Below, piece by piece: positions 15,652 through 23,200 of a stretch of 52,434 nucleotides of DNA (its first letter is position 1; each line of letters opens with the position of its first letter). Source of the stretch: an uncultured Eubacteriales bacterium (GTDB lineage: Bacteria; Bacillota; Clostridia; Monoglobales; Monoglobaceae); assembly GCA_905201285.1 (NCBI GenBank), contig CAJKNM010000004.1:1-52434 (forward strand), given 5' to 3'. The notes under the pieces were generated by a model. That model was not told the DNA's origin. It did no database searches and worked only from the letters and a program-made list of their open reading frames with translations. The translations under genes were made by a program, and so were the position numbers.

Positions 15652-15754
15652 TTATTGAATTTTTGGTTTATCATTTTATATAAAATGATGTGACTTTTGC
15701 CAAACACAAAAATTAACCTGCATTCTGTCACTTCTGCAAAAATGAATCAAATAC

Positions 15755-15783
15755 TTGACAATATATTAATTAAATGTTACAAT
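15755..15783 (+). promoter_or_regulatory. Strong extended -10 promoter for pflBA
   Basis: TTGACA (15755-15760), exactly 17 bases, TACAAT (15778-15783) with TG one base before the -10. The leader of about 135 bases holds an imperfect hairpin: AAGCCG (15844-15849) with CGGCTT (15894-15899) and ATACC (15854-15858) with GGTAT (15886-15890). Confidence 0.75.
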
Positions 15784-15925
15784 AAATTTTGTATAAAAAA
15801 TGTTCAAAAAGATGCGGCTTATCGCCTTTTCTTGAATATTAAAAAGCCGGTTTATACCGACGAAATTATACCATATGGCTATTCCGGTATTCACGGCTTA
15901 GCTACAATTATTGGAGGTTTTTTAA

Positions 15926-18178
15926 ATGACAAATTTTGAACAGTGGAATGGTTTTAAAGGTTCAAAATGGCGTGATGACATTGACACACGTGATTTTATA
16001 ATCGAAAACTATACACCCTATGACGGTGACGAGTCGTTTCTTGAAGGCCCCACCGAGGCCACAGACAAGCTTTGGGGTAAGCTCCAAGAGCTCCAGAAGG
16101 AAGAACGTGCCAAAGGCGGCGTTCTTGATATGGACACACATATCGTTACCGGCTTAACCGCACACAAGCCGGGCTATATTGATGAAAGTATGAAGGATCT
16201 CGAACAAATCGTAGGTCTTCAGACAGACAAGCCTTTAAAGCGTGCGTTTATGCCATTCGGCGGAATTAAGATGGCCGAAGAAGCCTGCAGCACCTACGGC
16301 TATGAGCCCGACCCTGAGCTTCACAAAATCTTTAATGTATATCACAAGACACACAATCAGGGTGTTTTCGATGTTTATACTCCCGAAATGCGTAAGATTC
16401 GTAAAAACAAGATTGTTACCGGTCTGCCCGACACTTACGGCAGAGGCCGAATAGTCGGCGACTATCGTCGTGTTGCCCTCTACGGTATTGACAGACTTAT
16501 CGAAAAGAAACAGGAAGACTTTGCTAACATAGACAGCGAAACTATGTTCGAGGATGAAATCCGTCTCCGCGAAGAGGTTAAGGATCAGATTAAAGCTCTG
16601 CAGGGAATCAAGGCTATGGCTGAATCATACGGCTTTGATATTTCTCAGCCGGCTAAGAATGCAAAGGAAGCCTGCCAGTGGCTCTATTTTGGTTACCTTG
16701 CTGCTATCAAGACTCAGAACGGCGCCGCGATGAGTGTCGGAAGAGTTTCTACCTTCCTTGATATTTATATTCAGCGTGACCTCGAAAACGGCACAATAAC
16801 CGAAAAGGAAGCTCAGGAGCTTATCGATCATATGGTTATGAAATTCCGTATGGTTAAGTTCGCGCGTATTCCTTCATATAATGAGCTGTTCTCGGGCGAC
16901 CCGGTATGGGCAACACTTAATGTCGGCGGTAAAGGTATCGACGGCCGCAGCATGGTTACGAAGAATGACTTCCGTTTCCTTCACACTCTTGAGAATATGG
17001 GTCCGTCACCCGAGCCTAACCTCACCGTTCTCTATTCTTCAGAGCTTCCTGAAGCGTTCAGACGTTACGCTGCTGCTATTTCTGTTCGTACAAGCTCAAT
17101 CCAGTACGAAAACGATGATGTTATGCGTGTTGTTTGGGGCGATGACTATGCAATATGCTGCTGTGTATCTGCTACACAGACGGGTAAGGAAATGCAGTTC
17201 TTCGGCGCACGTGCTAACCTCGCTAAATGCTTGCTCTATGCTATAAACGGCGGTGTTGACTGTAAGACAAAGGTTCAGGTAGGCCCTGAATTCCCGAAGA
17301 TTACATCAGAATATCTTGATTACGACGAAGTTCTCGCGAAGTATGACAAGATGATGGATTGGCTCGCTAAGGTTTATGTTAAGGTATTGAATGTAATCCA
17401 TTATATGCACGATAAATACTATTATGAAGCGGCTGAGATGGCTCTTATCGATACCGATGTACGCCGTACATTCGCTACCGGTATTGCAGGGTTCTCACAC
17501 GTTGTTGACTCTCTCTCCGCTATTAAATATGCAAAGGTTAAAGCTGTCCGCGACGAAGACGGAATCGCTCAGGACTTTGAGATTGAGGGTGACTTCCCGC
17601 GTTACGGAAACGATGACGACCGTGCGGACGAGATTGCTGTGTGGCTTCTTAAAACATTTATGGGCAAGGTTAAAAAGTGTCACACCTATAGAAATTCAGA
17701 GCCGACAACATCGATTCTTACCATCACATCAAACGTTGTATACGGTAAGGCAACCGGTACTCTGCCTGACGGACGTAAGGCAGGAGAGCCTCTGTCGCCC
17801 GGTGCAAACCCGAGTTACGGCGCAGAAAAGAGCGGACTTCTTGCATCACTTAACTCTGTTGCTAAGCTTCCGTATGAATATGCTCTTGATGGTATCTCAA
17901 ATACACAGACAATTAACCCTGACGCTCTCGGTCACACCGAGAACGAGCAGACAACAAACCTTGTAAACGTTCTTGACGGTTACTTTGACAAAGGTGCTCA
18001 TCACCTCAACGTAAACGTATTCGGCAAGGAGAAGCTTATCGACGCTATGGAACACCCCGAAAAGGAAGAGTACGCTAACTTCACAATCCGTGTTTCGGGT
18101 TACGCTGTTAAATTCATCGACCTTACCCGTGAGCAGCAGCTTGATGTTATATCAAGAACCTGCCACGCTTCTCTGTAA
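15926..18178 (+). CDS. pflB: Formate C-acetyltransferase (pyruvate formate-lyase)
   Basis: Glycyl-radical enzyme that splits pyruvate with CoA to acetyl-CoA and formate during anaerobic growth. At 750 residues the length is normal. The active-site cysteines lie in AICCCVSATQTGKEMQFFG near residue 415, and the radical glycine in FTIRVSGYAVKFIDLTREQQ near residue 729, both intact. The N-terminus FEQWNGFKGSKWRDDIDTRD is typical. GGAGG lies 8 bases before the ATG. Codon use is more biased than in neighbouring genes (many CGT and GGT codons), fitting high expression. pflA follows after 5 bases. Confidence 0.96.
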   Translation: MTNFEQWNGFKGSKWRDDIDTRDFIIENYTPYDGDESFLEGPTEATDKLWGKLQELQKEERAKGGVLDMDTHIVTGLTAHKPGYIDESMKDLEQIVGLQTDKPLKRAFMPFGGIKMAEEACSTYGYEPDPELHKIFNVYHKTHNQGVFDVYTPEMRKIRKNKIVTGLPDTYGRGRIVGDYRRVALYGIDRLIEKKQEDFANIDSETMFEDEIRLREEVKDQIKALQGIKAMAESYGFDISQPAKNAKEACQWLYFGYLAAIKTQNGAAMSVGRVSTFLDIYIQRDLENGTITEKEAQELIDHMVMKFRMVKFARIPSYNELFSGDPVWATLNVGGKGIDGRSMVTKNDFRFLHTLENMGPSPEPNLTVLYSSELPEAFRRYAAAISVRTSSIQYENDDVMRVVWGDDYAICCCVSATQTGKEMQFFGARANLAKCLLYAINGGVDCKTKVQVGPEFPKITSEYLDYDEVLAKYDKMMDWLAKVYVKVLNVIHYMHDKYYYEAAEMALIDTDVRRTFATGIAGFSHVVDSLSAIKYAKVKAVRDEDGIAQDFEIEGDFPRYGNDDDRADEIAVWLLKTFMGKVKKCHTYRNSEPTTSILTITSNVVYGKATGTLPDGRKAGEPLSPGANPSYGAEKSGLLASLNSVAKLPYEYALDGISNTQTINPDALGHTENEQTTNLVNVLDGYFDKGAHHLNVNVFGKEKLIDAMEHPEKEEYANFTIRVSGYAVKFIDLTREQQLDVISRTCHASL

Positions 18179-18183
18179 GCCAT

Positions 18184-18918
18184 ATGTTAGGACGTATTCA
18201 TTCAACCGAAAGTTTTGGCGCAGCCGACGGCCCCGGCGTTAGATTTATAATCTTCGTTCAGGGCTGCGGTATGCGATGCCGCTATTGTCATAACCCTGAC
18301 ACATGGAATAAAAACAGCGGCACCGAGGCAGATGCCGATTCGCTTATCGAAAAGGCACTTCGTTACAAGACGTACTGGCGGAAAGACGGCGGAATCACTG
18401 TCAGCGGCGGCGAGCCACTCTTGCAGATTGATTTTCTGCTTGAGCTCTTAAAAAAAGCCAAAGAACACGGTATCAATACGGTTATTGATACCGCCGGCAA
18501 GCCATTTACTCGTGAAGAGCCGTTTTTCAGTAAGTTCAATGAGGTAATGAAGTATACCGATCTTGTTATGCTCGATATAAAAGAGTTTAACCCTAAGCGA
18601 CACAAGGATTTGACCGGTTTTGACAACGATAATATTATCGATATGGCAAAATACCTCTCTGAAATAGGTAAGCCGATGTGGATAAGACACGTTCTTGTCC
18701 CCGGGCACAGTGATTTTGACGAGGATTTAGACGCTCTCGGTGAATTTATCGGAACCCTCTCAAATGTCGAAAAGGTTGAGGTTCTGCCTTATCACACGCT
18801 CGGCAAGTTTAAATGGGAAAACCTTGGCATTCCCTATAGCTTAGAGGATGTTAATCCTCCTTCCCCCGAAAGGGTGAAAAATGCCGAAAAACGTCTTAAA
18901 GCACATTTTAAAAAATAA
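18184..18918 (+). CDS. pflA: Pyruvate formate-lyase-activating protein
   Basis: Radical SAM enzyme that installs the glycyl radical on PflB using S-adenosylmethionine and a 4Fe-4S cluster. The cluster motif CGMRCRYCHNPDTW gives CxxxCxxC near residue 30. GGITVSGGEPLLQ near 77 is the GGE motif, and MWIRHVLVPGHSD near 158 is the usual downstream activase segment. Length is 244 residues, as expected. It is co-transcribed with pflB and ends at a strong terminator. Confidence 0.95.
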   Translation: MLGRIHSTESFGAADGPGVRFIIFVQGCGMRCRYCHNPDTWNKNSGTEADADSLIEKALRYKTYWRKDGGITVSGGEPLLQIDFLLELLKKAKEHGINTVIDTAGKPFTREEPFFSKFNEVMKYTDLVMLDIKEFNPKRHKDLTGFDNDNIIDMAKYLSEIGKPMWIRHVLVPGHSDFDEDLDALGEFIGTLSNVEKVEVLPYHTLGKFKWENLGIPYSLEDVNPPSPERVKNAEKRLKAHFKK

Positions 18919-18931
18919 TGTATACTAAACC

Positions 18932-18968
18932 AAAACCGGCGTATCGTTTATCGCGATACGCCGGTTTT
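18932..18968. terminator. Bidirectional intrinsic terminator between pflA and spo0A
   Basis: AAAACCGGCGTATCG (18932-18946) and CGATACGCCGGTTTT (18954-18968) form a perfect 15-bp stem with a 7-base loop. The A/T ends provide T-runs in both directions for these convergent genes. Confidence 0.9.
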
Positions 18969-19004
18969 GTGTTGTCAATAGATCAAGGTCAATATTTGTA
19001 AGCT

Positions 19005-19823
19005 TTATGCGGTTGTTTTCATCTGAAGTCTGAGCCTGTCCGCAATCATCGCTATAAACTCTGAATTTGTGGGCTTGCCCTTTGAATTTGCAATCGTATA
19101 CCCAAAGAACGAATTCAACACGTCTGTATCTCCTCTGTCCCAGGCAACCTCAATAGCGTGACGGATAGCGCGTTCAACTCTGCTCGGCGTGGTGTTAAAA
19201 TCCTTTGCGACAGTAGGATAAAGCTCTTTGGTAATCGAATTGATTACATCAAGATTATCAACCACCATTATAATAGCGTGTCTCAAATACTGATACCCTT
19301 TAATATGTGCGGGAATACCGATTTCGTGTATGATATTTGTAACCATTGTTTCAATATCCTGCTCGGGCTTTCTTTTTACAATACGAATGTCCGCCCCGCT
19401 GATTTTCTTCTTCGTCTCCTCGATTGCATCGTCCCCCTTCATAAACATTTCAATTCTGTTTAATAACGAGTCCACATCAAGAGGTTTTTGCATAAAATAT
19501 TCGGCTCCCATCGCTATTGCATTTGCAGCTATTTTCTCGTTTGCAATAGAACTTACCATAAAAAATGCAGGGGAATTCGGGTTTGTGTTCGGTTCCACCC
19601 TCTCAAGTACGCCAAAGCCGTCAAGATTCGGCAGGACAACATCCAGAATAACTACATCAGGCTTTCCCTCTTCTATCAGATCAAGGGCATCAATACCTCC
19701 GCACGCAGTTCCAACAAGCTCAAACCTATCGCTTTCATTAATCACCTTGCTTAACGCACATACCAGCTCCATGTCATCATCTACTATAAGTACTTTACAT
19801 TTTTTGTTTAGAAATTTTTCCAT
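19005..19823 (-). CDS. spo0A: Sporulation master regulator Spo0A
   Basis: Response regulator that, when phosphorylated, binds 0A boxes and commits the cell to sporulation. The receiver domain (1-125) has KVLIVDDDMELV with the acidic pair, PDVVILDVVLPNLDGF with the phosphoacceptor aspartate, and FMQKPLD with the conserved lysine. The C-terminal domain (about 155-270) is the Spo0A DNA-binding fold: IGIPAHIKGYQYLRHAIIMV, TPSRVERAIRHAIEVAWDRG, and GKPTNSEFIAMIADRLRL. Length is 272 residues. A GGAGG site lies upstream. It sits downstream of spoIVB on the same strand, the order usual in Clostridia and Bacilli, with its own promoter at 19879. Confidence 0.97.
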   Translation of the reverse strand: MEKFLNKKCKVLIVDDDMELVCALSKVINESDRFELVGTACGGIDALDLIEEGKPDVVILDVVLPNLDGFGVLERVEPNTNPNSPAFFMVSSIANEKIAANAIAMGAEYFMQKPLDVDSLLNRIEMFMKGDDAIEETKKKISGADIRIVKRKPEQDIETMVTNIIHEIGIPAHIKGYQYLRHAIIMVVDNLDVINSITKELYPTVAKDFNTTPSRVERAIRHAIEVAWDRGDTDVLNSFFGYTIANSKGKPTNSEFIAMIADRLRLQMKTTA

Positions 19824-19878
19824 TTCTACTCTCTCCTCCGTTTTTTCAAGTTTTTAGTTTTTATTCAACTTTATGTAT

Positions 19879-19908
19879 ATTATAAACACAAATTACATTA
19901 TTTGTCAA
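19879..19908 (-). promoter_or_regulatory. Sigma-A-like promoter for spo0A
   Basis: On the minus strand TTGACA (19908-19903), 18 bases, TATAAT (19884-19879), about 56 bases before the start codon. Confidence 0.65.
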
Positions 19909-20018
19909 TAGTTTTTAACAAAATAATTGTTATTTTTTTACAATTCTATTACAACAAAAATCAAAAACTCACAAATCGATTTTTTCTGACGTTCTATAAC
20001 CTTTTAACCGTTTTTTCT

Positions 20019-20027
20019 ATCGACAAA
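20019..20027 (-). promoter_or_regulatory. 0A-box-like site upstream of spo0A
   Basis: The minus strand reads TTTGTCGAT, 8 of 9 matches to the 0A-box consensus TTTGTCGAA as I recall it, about 110 bases upstream of the spo0A -35. It would allow autoregulation. Confidence 0.4.
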
Positions 20028-20065
20028 ATGCACAAAATAATTACACGTTGACTTTTCTCCGTATC

Positions 20066-20099
20066 ACGCCGCAGCAGATATTAATATCTGCCGCGGCGT
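20066..20099. terminator. GC-rich hairpin between spoIVB and spo0A
   Basis: ACGCCGC (20066-20072) pairs with GCGGCGT (20093-20099) around an inner self-complementary CAGATATTAATATCTG. The T-run lies on the plus-strand side, whereas both flanking genes are on the minus strand, so it may stabilise or partly terminate the spoIVB transcript without being a classic terminator for it. Confidence 0.45.
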
Positions 20100-20140
20100 T
20101 TTACTTTGATTGAAATACTTCAAGTTCAATACTGAATAGT

Positions 20141-21148
20141 CTAACTTGCTGCCGATGTCATTTTATCCACAAAAACAGCATAGCCTCTTGTCGGATTGTT
20201 GACAAACACATGGGTGATTGCCCCTACAAACTTTCCGTCCTGAATGAGCGGAGAGCCTGACATACCTTGAACAATTCCGCCTGTTTTTTCAATAAGCCGT
20301 GGGTCTGTGACCTTAACAATCATACCCTTGGATGAATTCTCATCATCATTTATTTTTATTATGCTCACCGAGTATTCACAAACTTCGTCACCTTCAACAT
20401 TGCACATAACAGATGCGTCTCCTTCGTGGACCTCATCTCTCTCAGCAACGCTGATTGCCTTATCTGATTCTAATTTATCACGGTTGAGCCTTCCGAAAAT
20501 TCCTTCATCCGTGTTTTTATCAATACTTCCGATTTTATTATTTCCTTCACTGAAAACACCTATCAATTCACCCGGAGCGCCTTTTTCACCCCGTCTTATC
20601 GATGTTATCTCGGCTTCAAGCGCATTGCCGCCGCTTATATTGATTAAACTTCCGTTTGAATCACATATTCCGTGGCCGAGCGCGCCAAAGTTTCCTGTGT
20701 TTGGGTCATAATAGGTCATTGTGCCTATTCCGGAAGCAGAATCCTTTATCCATACACCTATACGGTACTTTCCGTCGCTTACATCTTTTTTGGGTTTTAC
20801 GGTTGTTTGCATTTCATTTCCGTTGTGTTCATAAATAACAGCCACTTCATTTTCTCCATCGGTTAGTTTTTCAAGCGTTTTAACTGATGTTACCTCTTTT
20901 CCGTTAATTTTAAGAATAGTGTCTCCGCCTGAAATTCCTGCCTCAGCCGCCGGCGAACAAGAGCCTCCTCCCTCTTCTTCAAAGCCGGCAGTATTTATAA
21001 CACTTACACCCTTGATATTAACGGTTACCCCGATTGTTCTGCCGACAGGAACAAGCAAACGTTCCTCTGCATATGCCGATACATTTATGAGAGACAAAAG
21101 CAGAAGCACTACACAGTACGGTTTAAAAAAATTACTTATTTTTTTCAT
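20141..21148 (-). CDS. spoIVB: SpoIVB peptidase (stage IV sporulation signalling protease)
   Basis: Serine protease secreted from the forespore into the intermembrane space, where it triggers pro-sigma-K processing. A membrane anchor or signal lies at residues 1-26. A PDZ domain follows (about 50-125; AAEAGISGGDTILKINGKEV). The peptidase S55 domain has FGALGHGICD, with the catalytic histidine, and GGIVQGMSGSPLIQDGKFVG, with the catalytic serine. The start at 21148 is chosen because GAGAGG lies just upstream and the hydrophobic anchor begins there; the frame extends 29 codons further up, but that part looks non-coding and contains a sigma-F-like -10. Total 335 residues, shorter than the about 425 of Bacillus subtilis. 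Confidence 0.93.
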   Translation of the reverse strand: MKKISNFFKPYCVVLLLLSLINVSAYAEERLLVPVGRTIGVTVNIKGVSVINTAGFEEEGGGSCSPAAEAGISGGDTILKINGKEVTSVKTLEKLTDGENEVAVIYEHNGNEMQTTVKPKKDVSDGKYRIGVWIKDSASGIGTMTYYDPNTGNFGALGHGICDSNGSLINISGGNALEAEITSIRRGEKGAPGELIGVFSEGNNKIGSIDKNTDEGIFGRLNRDKLESDKAISVAERDEVHEGDASVMCNVEGDEVCEYSVSIIKINDDENSSKGMIVKVTDPRLIEKTGGIVQGMSGSPLIQDGKFVGAITHVFVNNPTRGYAVFVDKMTSAAS

Positions 21149-21183
21149 ATCTACCTCTCGGGAAATGTTTTTTCCGTCATAGA

Positions 21184-21193
21184 TATTATCGCC
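21184..21193 (-). promoter_or_regulatory. Sigma-F-like -10 element upstream of spoIVB
   Basis: The minus strand reads GGCGATAATA, matching the forespore sigma-F -10 pattern GGnnAnAnTR. A GTATG sits 18 bases upstream, a longer gap than the usual 14-16, so the call is tentative. Confidence 0.3.
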
Positions 21194-21369
21194 GAACTCA
21201 TTTTTTTCAGTCATACAATAAGATGAAGTATGCACACAAAATAGTAATCCATTTTAACCTCTTTTATCCGACCCATCTAAATACGTGCGTTACACAAAAT
21301 CGAAAAAATTATGAATACAATTTAATCCAATTTTGTTTTTAAAATTAAATCATAAAGTATTTTGCGCAT

Positions 21370-21378
21370 TTTGTCGAA
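21370..21378 (+). promoter_or_regulatory. Perfect 0A box between spoIVB and the ECF S component gene
   Basis: TTTGTCGAA matches the recalled 0A-box consensus fully. It lies in the divergent gap (21149-21546), 107 bases before the -35 of the transporter gene and 222 bases upstream of the spoIVB start. Confidence 0.45.
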
Positions 21379-21484
21379 TAATATCATATATAATAACACA
21401 AAATTAACTTTATGTCTATACCATAATTAAATAAAGATAGTTCAAAAGCCTGAAAAATCTTCAAAAATATTGATTTTTCCTGTA

Positions 21485-21513
21485 TTGACAGTAGTTTTTA
21501 TTTATGTTATTAT
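21485..21513 (+). promoter_or_regulatory. Extended -10 promoter for the ECF-cupin-LUD operon
   Basis: TTGACA (21485-21490), 17 bases, TATTAT (21508-21513) with TG one base before the -10. The transcript would start near 21520, leaving a leader too short for a vitamin riboswitch. Confidence 0.7.
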
Positions 21514-21546
21514 TATAAAAACAGCAAATATTTTTGGAGGCGAATT

Positions 21547-22104
21547 ATGAACAAAAGATTCAAAACACACGATATGGTTATTTCAGCATTGCTGATTGCC
21601 ATAGGAATATTGATTCCTATGATATTTACAGGGCCGCCGTTTCGGATAATAATAGGCCCGTATACCGCGACAATTATGGCACACGTCCCGGTAATTATAG
21701 CGATGTTTATATCACCTCAAACAGCAATTTTAACAGCCGTAGGCACAACTATAGGTTTTTTCTTTACCGCACCTGTTATTGTTGCTGTACGAGCCGCTTC
21801 TCACATTGCATTTGCAGTATGCGGCGCTTACTTAATTAAAAAGGGAATGACCGCTGTTCCGCTTTGTGTCGTTACCGGTATTATTCACGCAGTGCTTGAA
21901 GGGCTTGTTGTTCTCATTTTCTTCGCAGGCGGTCTGAGCACCCCAACAGCCGGATACTCTGTTACCGCTTTGGTAATAATCACAGTAGCCGGAACCTTAG
22001 CACATCACACCGTTGACTTTATCATCGCGTATGTTGTCGGCAGCGCTCTGCATAAGGCAAGGCTTATGCCCGGTCTCCCCGGACTTTCTAAGAAAAATGC
22101 TTAA
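21547..22104 (+). CDS. ECF-transporter-like substrate-specific (S) component
   Basis: A 185-residue membrane protein with about six hydrophobic helices, matching the size and layout of S components of energy-coupling factor vitamin transporters. The N-terminus THDMVISALLIAIGILIPMI and the GPYTATIMAHVPVIIAMF segment fit this group, possibly near the niacin/NiaX branch, but I cannot assign a vitamin. The shared ECF energising subunits are not in the window, as is usual for group II systems. GGAGG lies 7 bases before the ATG. It heads an operon with a cupin and a LUD protein. Confidence 0.7.
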   Translation: MNKRFKTHDMVISALLIAIGILIPMIFTGPPFRIIIGPYTATIMAHVPVIIAMFISPQTAILTAVGTTIGFFFTAPVIVAVRAASHIAFAVCGAYLIKKGMTAVPLCVVTGIIHAVLEGLVVLIFFAGGLSTPTAGYSVTALVIITVAGTLAHHTVDFIIAYVVGSALHKARLMPGLPGLSKKNA

Positions 22105-22121
22105 ATAAAAGGAGAGAGAAT

Positions 22122-22469
22122 ATGCTTATAGACTTCAATAAAATCGAGAAGACTGTTCTTCCCGCCTTTAAGGGCGGCGAGGGCGAGTACCACGCAAGGA
22201 TGTTCACCGATGACAACAACAAAATTATGTACGGCTGCTTGCCTGCGGGTTCTTCCATCGGTATGCACACACACACGGGAAACAGCGAGATAATATATAT
22301 TCTTTCCGGAAATGGAAAAGTGATGTATGATGATACCGAAGAAGCTCTGAGCAAAGGAAGCTGTCATTATTGCCCCGAGGGCCACACACACAGTCTTATA
22401 AACAACAGCGATTCGGATTTAAAATTTTTTGCCGTTGTTCCCGAACATAGCCGTTGTTCCCGAACATAA
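22122..22469 (+). CDS. Cupin domain protein (C-terminus altered by a tandem duplication)
   Basis: A 115-residue single-domain cupin, likely metal-binding, of unknown substrate. GSSIGMHTHTGNSEIIYIL holds the first motif (two histidines and a glutamate) and GHTHSLINNS the second, so the metal site is intact. GGAGAG precedes the ATG. The 3' end holds a perfect 19-bp tandem duplication (22431-22468). With one copy the protein would end FFAVVPEHKK; the second copy shifts the frame and gives FFAVVPEHSRCSRT. The core fold should not be affected. It is 17 bases after the S component and 19 bases before the LUD gene. Confidence 0.85.
   Translation: MLIDFNKIEKTVLPAFKGGEGEYHARMFTDDNNKIMYGCLPAGSSIGMHTHTGNSEIIYILSGNGKVMYDDTEEALSKGSCHYCPEGHTHSLINNSDSDLKFFAVVPEHSRCSRT
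22431..22468 (+). repeat. Perfect 19-bp tandem duplication at the cupin 3' end
   Basis: The unit GCCGTTGTTCCCGAACATA occurs at 22431-22449 and again at 22450-22468 with no difference. Since 19 is not a multiple of 3, it shifts the reading frame. Two identical adjacent copies suggest recent origin by slippage. Confidence 0.95.
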
Positions 22470-22488
22470 AAAATAAGGAGTGACAAAT

Positions 22489-23115
22489 ATGAATGAAACA
22501 TATAAGGAAAAAGCTGAAAAATTAATACCTATGCTCGAAAAAAGGAATTTCGAGGTATATTATTGCGAAAACGGCAAAGAAGCGGCGGAAAAGGCGCTTA
22601 CTCTTATAGATAAAAACGACTTAATTGCATGGGGAGGTTCACGCACGGTTTCGGAAATCGGCCTGCTTGACCTGCTTCGCAGTAAGGGGTATAATCTGTT
22701 AGATCGTGACACGGCCAAAACCGACGAAGACAGGTTCGAGATAATGCGCCGCGGACTTCTTTCGGATACATTTTTAATGAGTTCAAACGCTATTTCAGAG
22801 GACGGAGTTTTAGTCAATATTGACGGTCTCGGCAACCGCCTTGCAGCTATGCTTTTCGGTCCGAAAAGCGTTATTGTTATTGCTGGAATGAACAAGGTCT
22901 GTCCCACTGTGGAGGAGGCTGAGGATCGGGCGCACAATATCGCCGCGGTAAAGAACGCAGAGCGTTTTGGCCTTACCAAAACCGGCTGTGCGCATGGGAA
23001 GTGCGTTGACTGTCTATCTGATGAATGTATGTGTTCTTATATCGTCAAAACAAGACGAAGCAAACAAAAAGGCAGAATTAAAATCATTCTTGTCGGCGAA
23101 GATTTAGGCTTTTAA
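22489..23115 (+). CDS. LUD domain protein (LutC/YkgG-like) with cysteine-rich C-terminus
   Basis: A 208-residue protein of the LUD family, named for lactate utilisation, often annotated in Clostridia as lactate utilisation protein. LIAWGGSRTVSEIGLLDLL near residue 47 and FLMSSNAISEDGVLVNIDGL near 100 are typical, with VIVIAGMNKVCPTVEEAEDR near 133. The C-terminal CAHGKCVDCLSDECMC has five cysteines that could bind a metal or iron-sulfur cluster. No lutA or lutB partner is here, so a lactate oxidation role is doubtful. AAGGAG lies 8 bases before the ATG at 22489; an in-frame GTG at 22480 overlaps that site and is rejected. Confidence 0.82.
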   Translation: MNETYKEKAEKLIPMLEKRNFEVYYCENGKEAAEKALTLIDKNDLIAWGGSRTVSEIGLLDLLRSKGYNLLDRDTAKTDEDRFEIMRRGLLSDTFLMSSNAISEDGVLVNIDGLGNRLAAMLFGPKSVIVIAGMNKVCPTVEEAEDRAHNIAAVKNAERFGLTKTGCAHGKCVDCLSDECMCSYIVKTRRSKQKGRIKIILVGEDLGF

Positions 23116-23157
23116 AGCTCCCAAAACATCTATTAAAAAAATACTTTTTATTTATGA

Positions 23158-23194
23158 TATATGCCTCTGCGATTAAACATCGCAGAGGCATATA
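23158..23194. terminator. Bidirectional intrinsic terminator
   Basis: A perfect 16-bp stem (23158-23173 with 23179-23194, loop TAAAC) with a T-rich tail on the plus side. It separates the LUD gene from the convergent giant SLH protein gene. Confidence 0.85.
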
Positions 23195-23200
23195 TTGTTT

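Noticed and set aside
15697..15939. 80-codon frame upstream of pflB
   Set aside because: It starts with TTG without a ribosome-binding site, contains the pfl promoter and overlaps the pflB start; composition is not protein-like.
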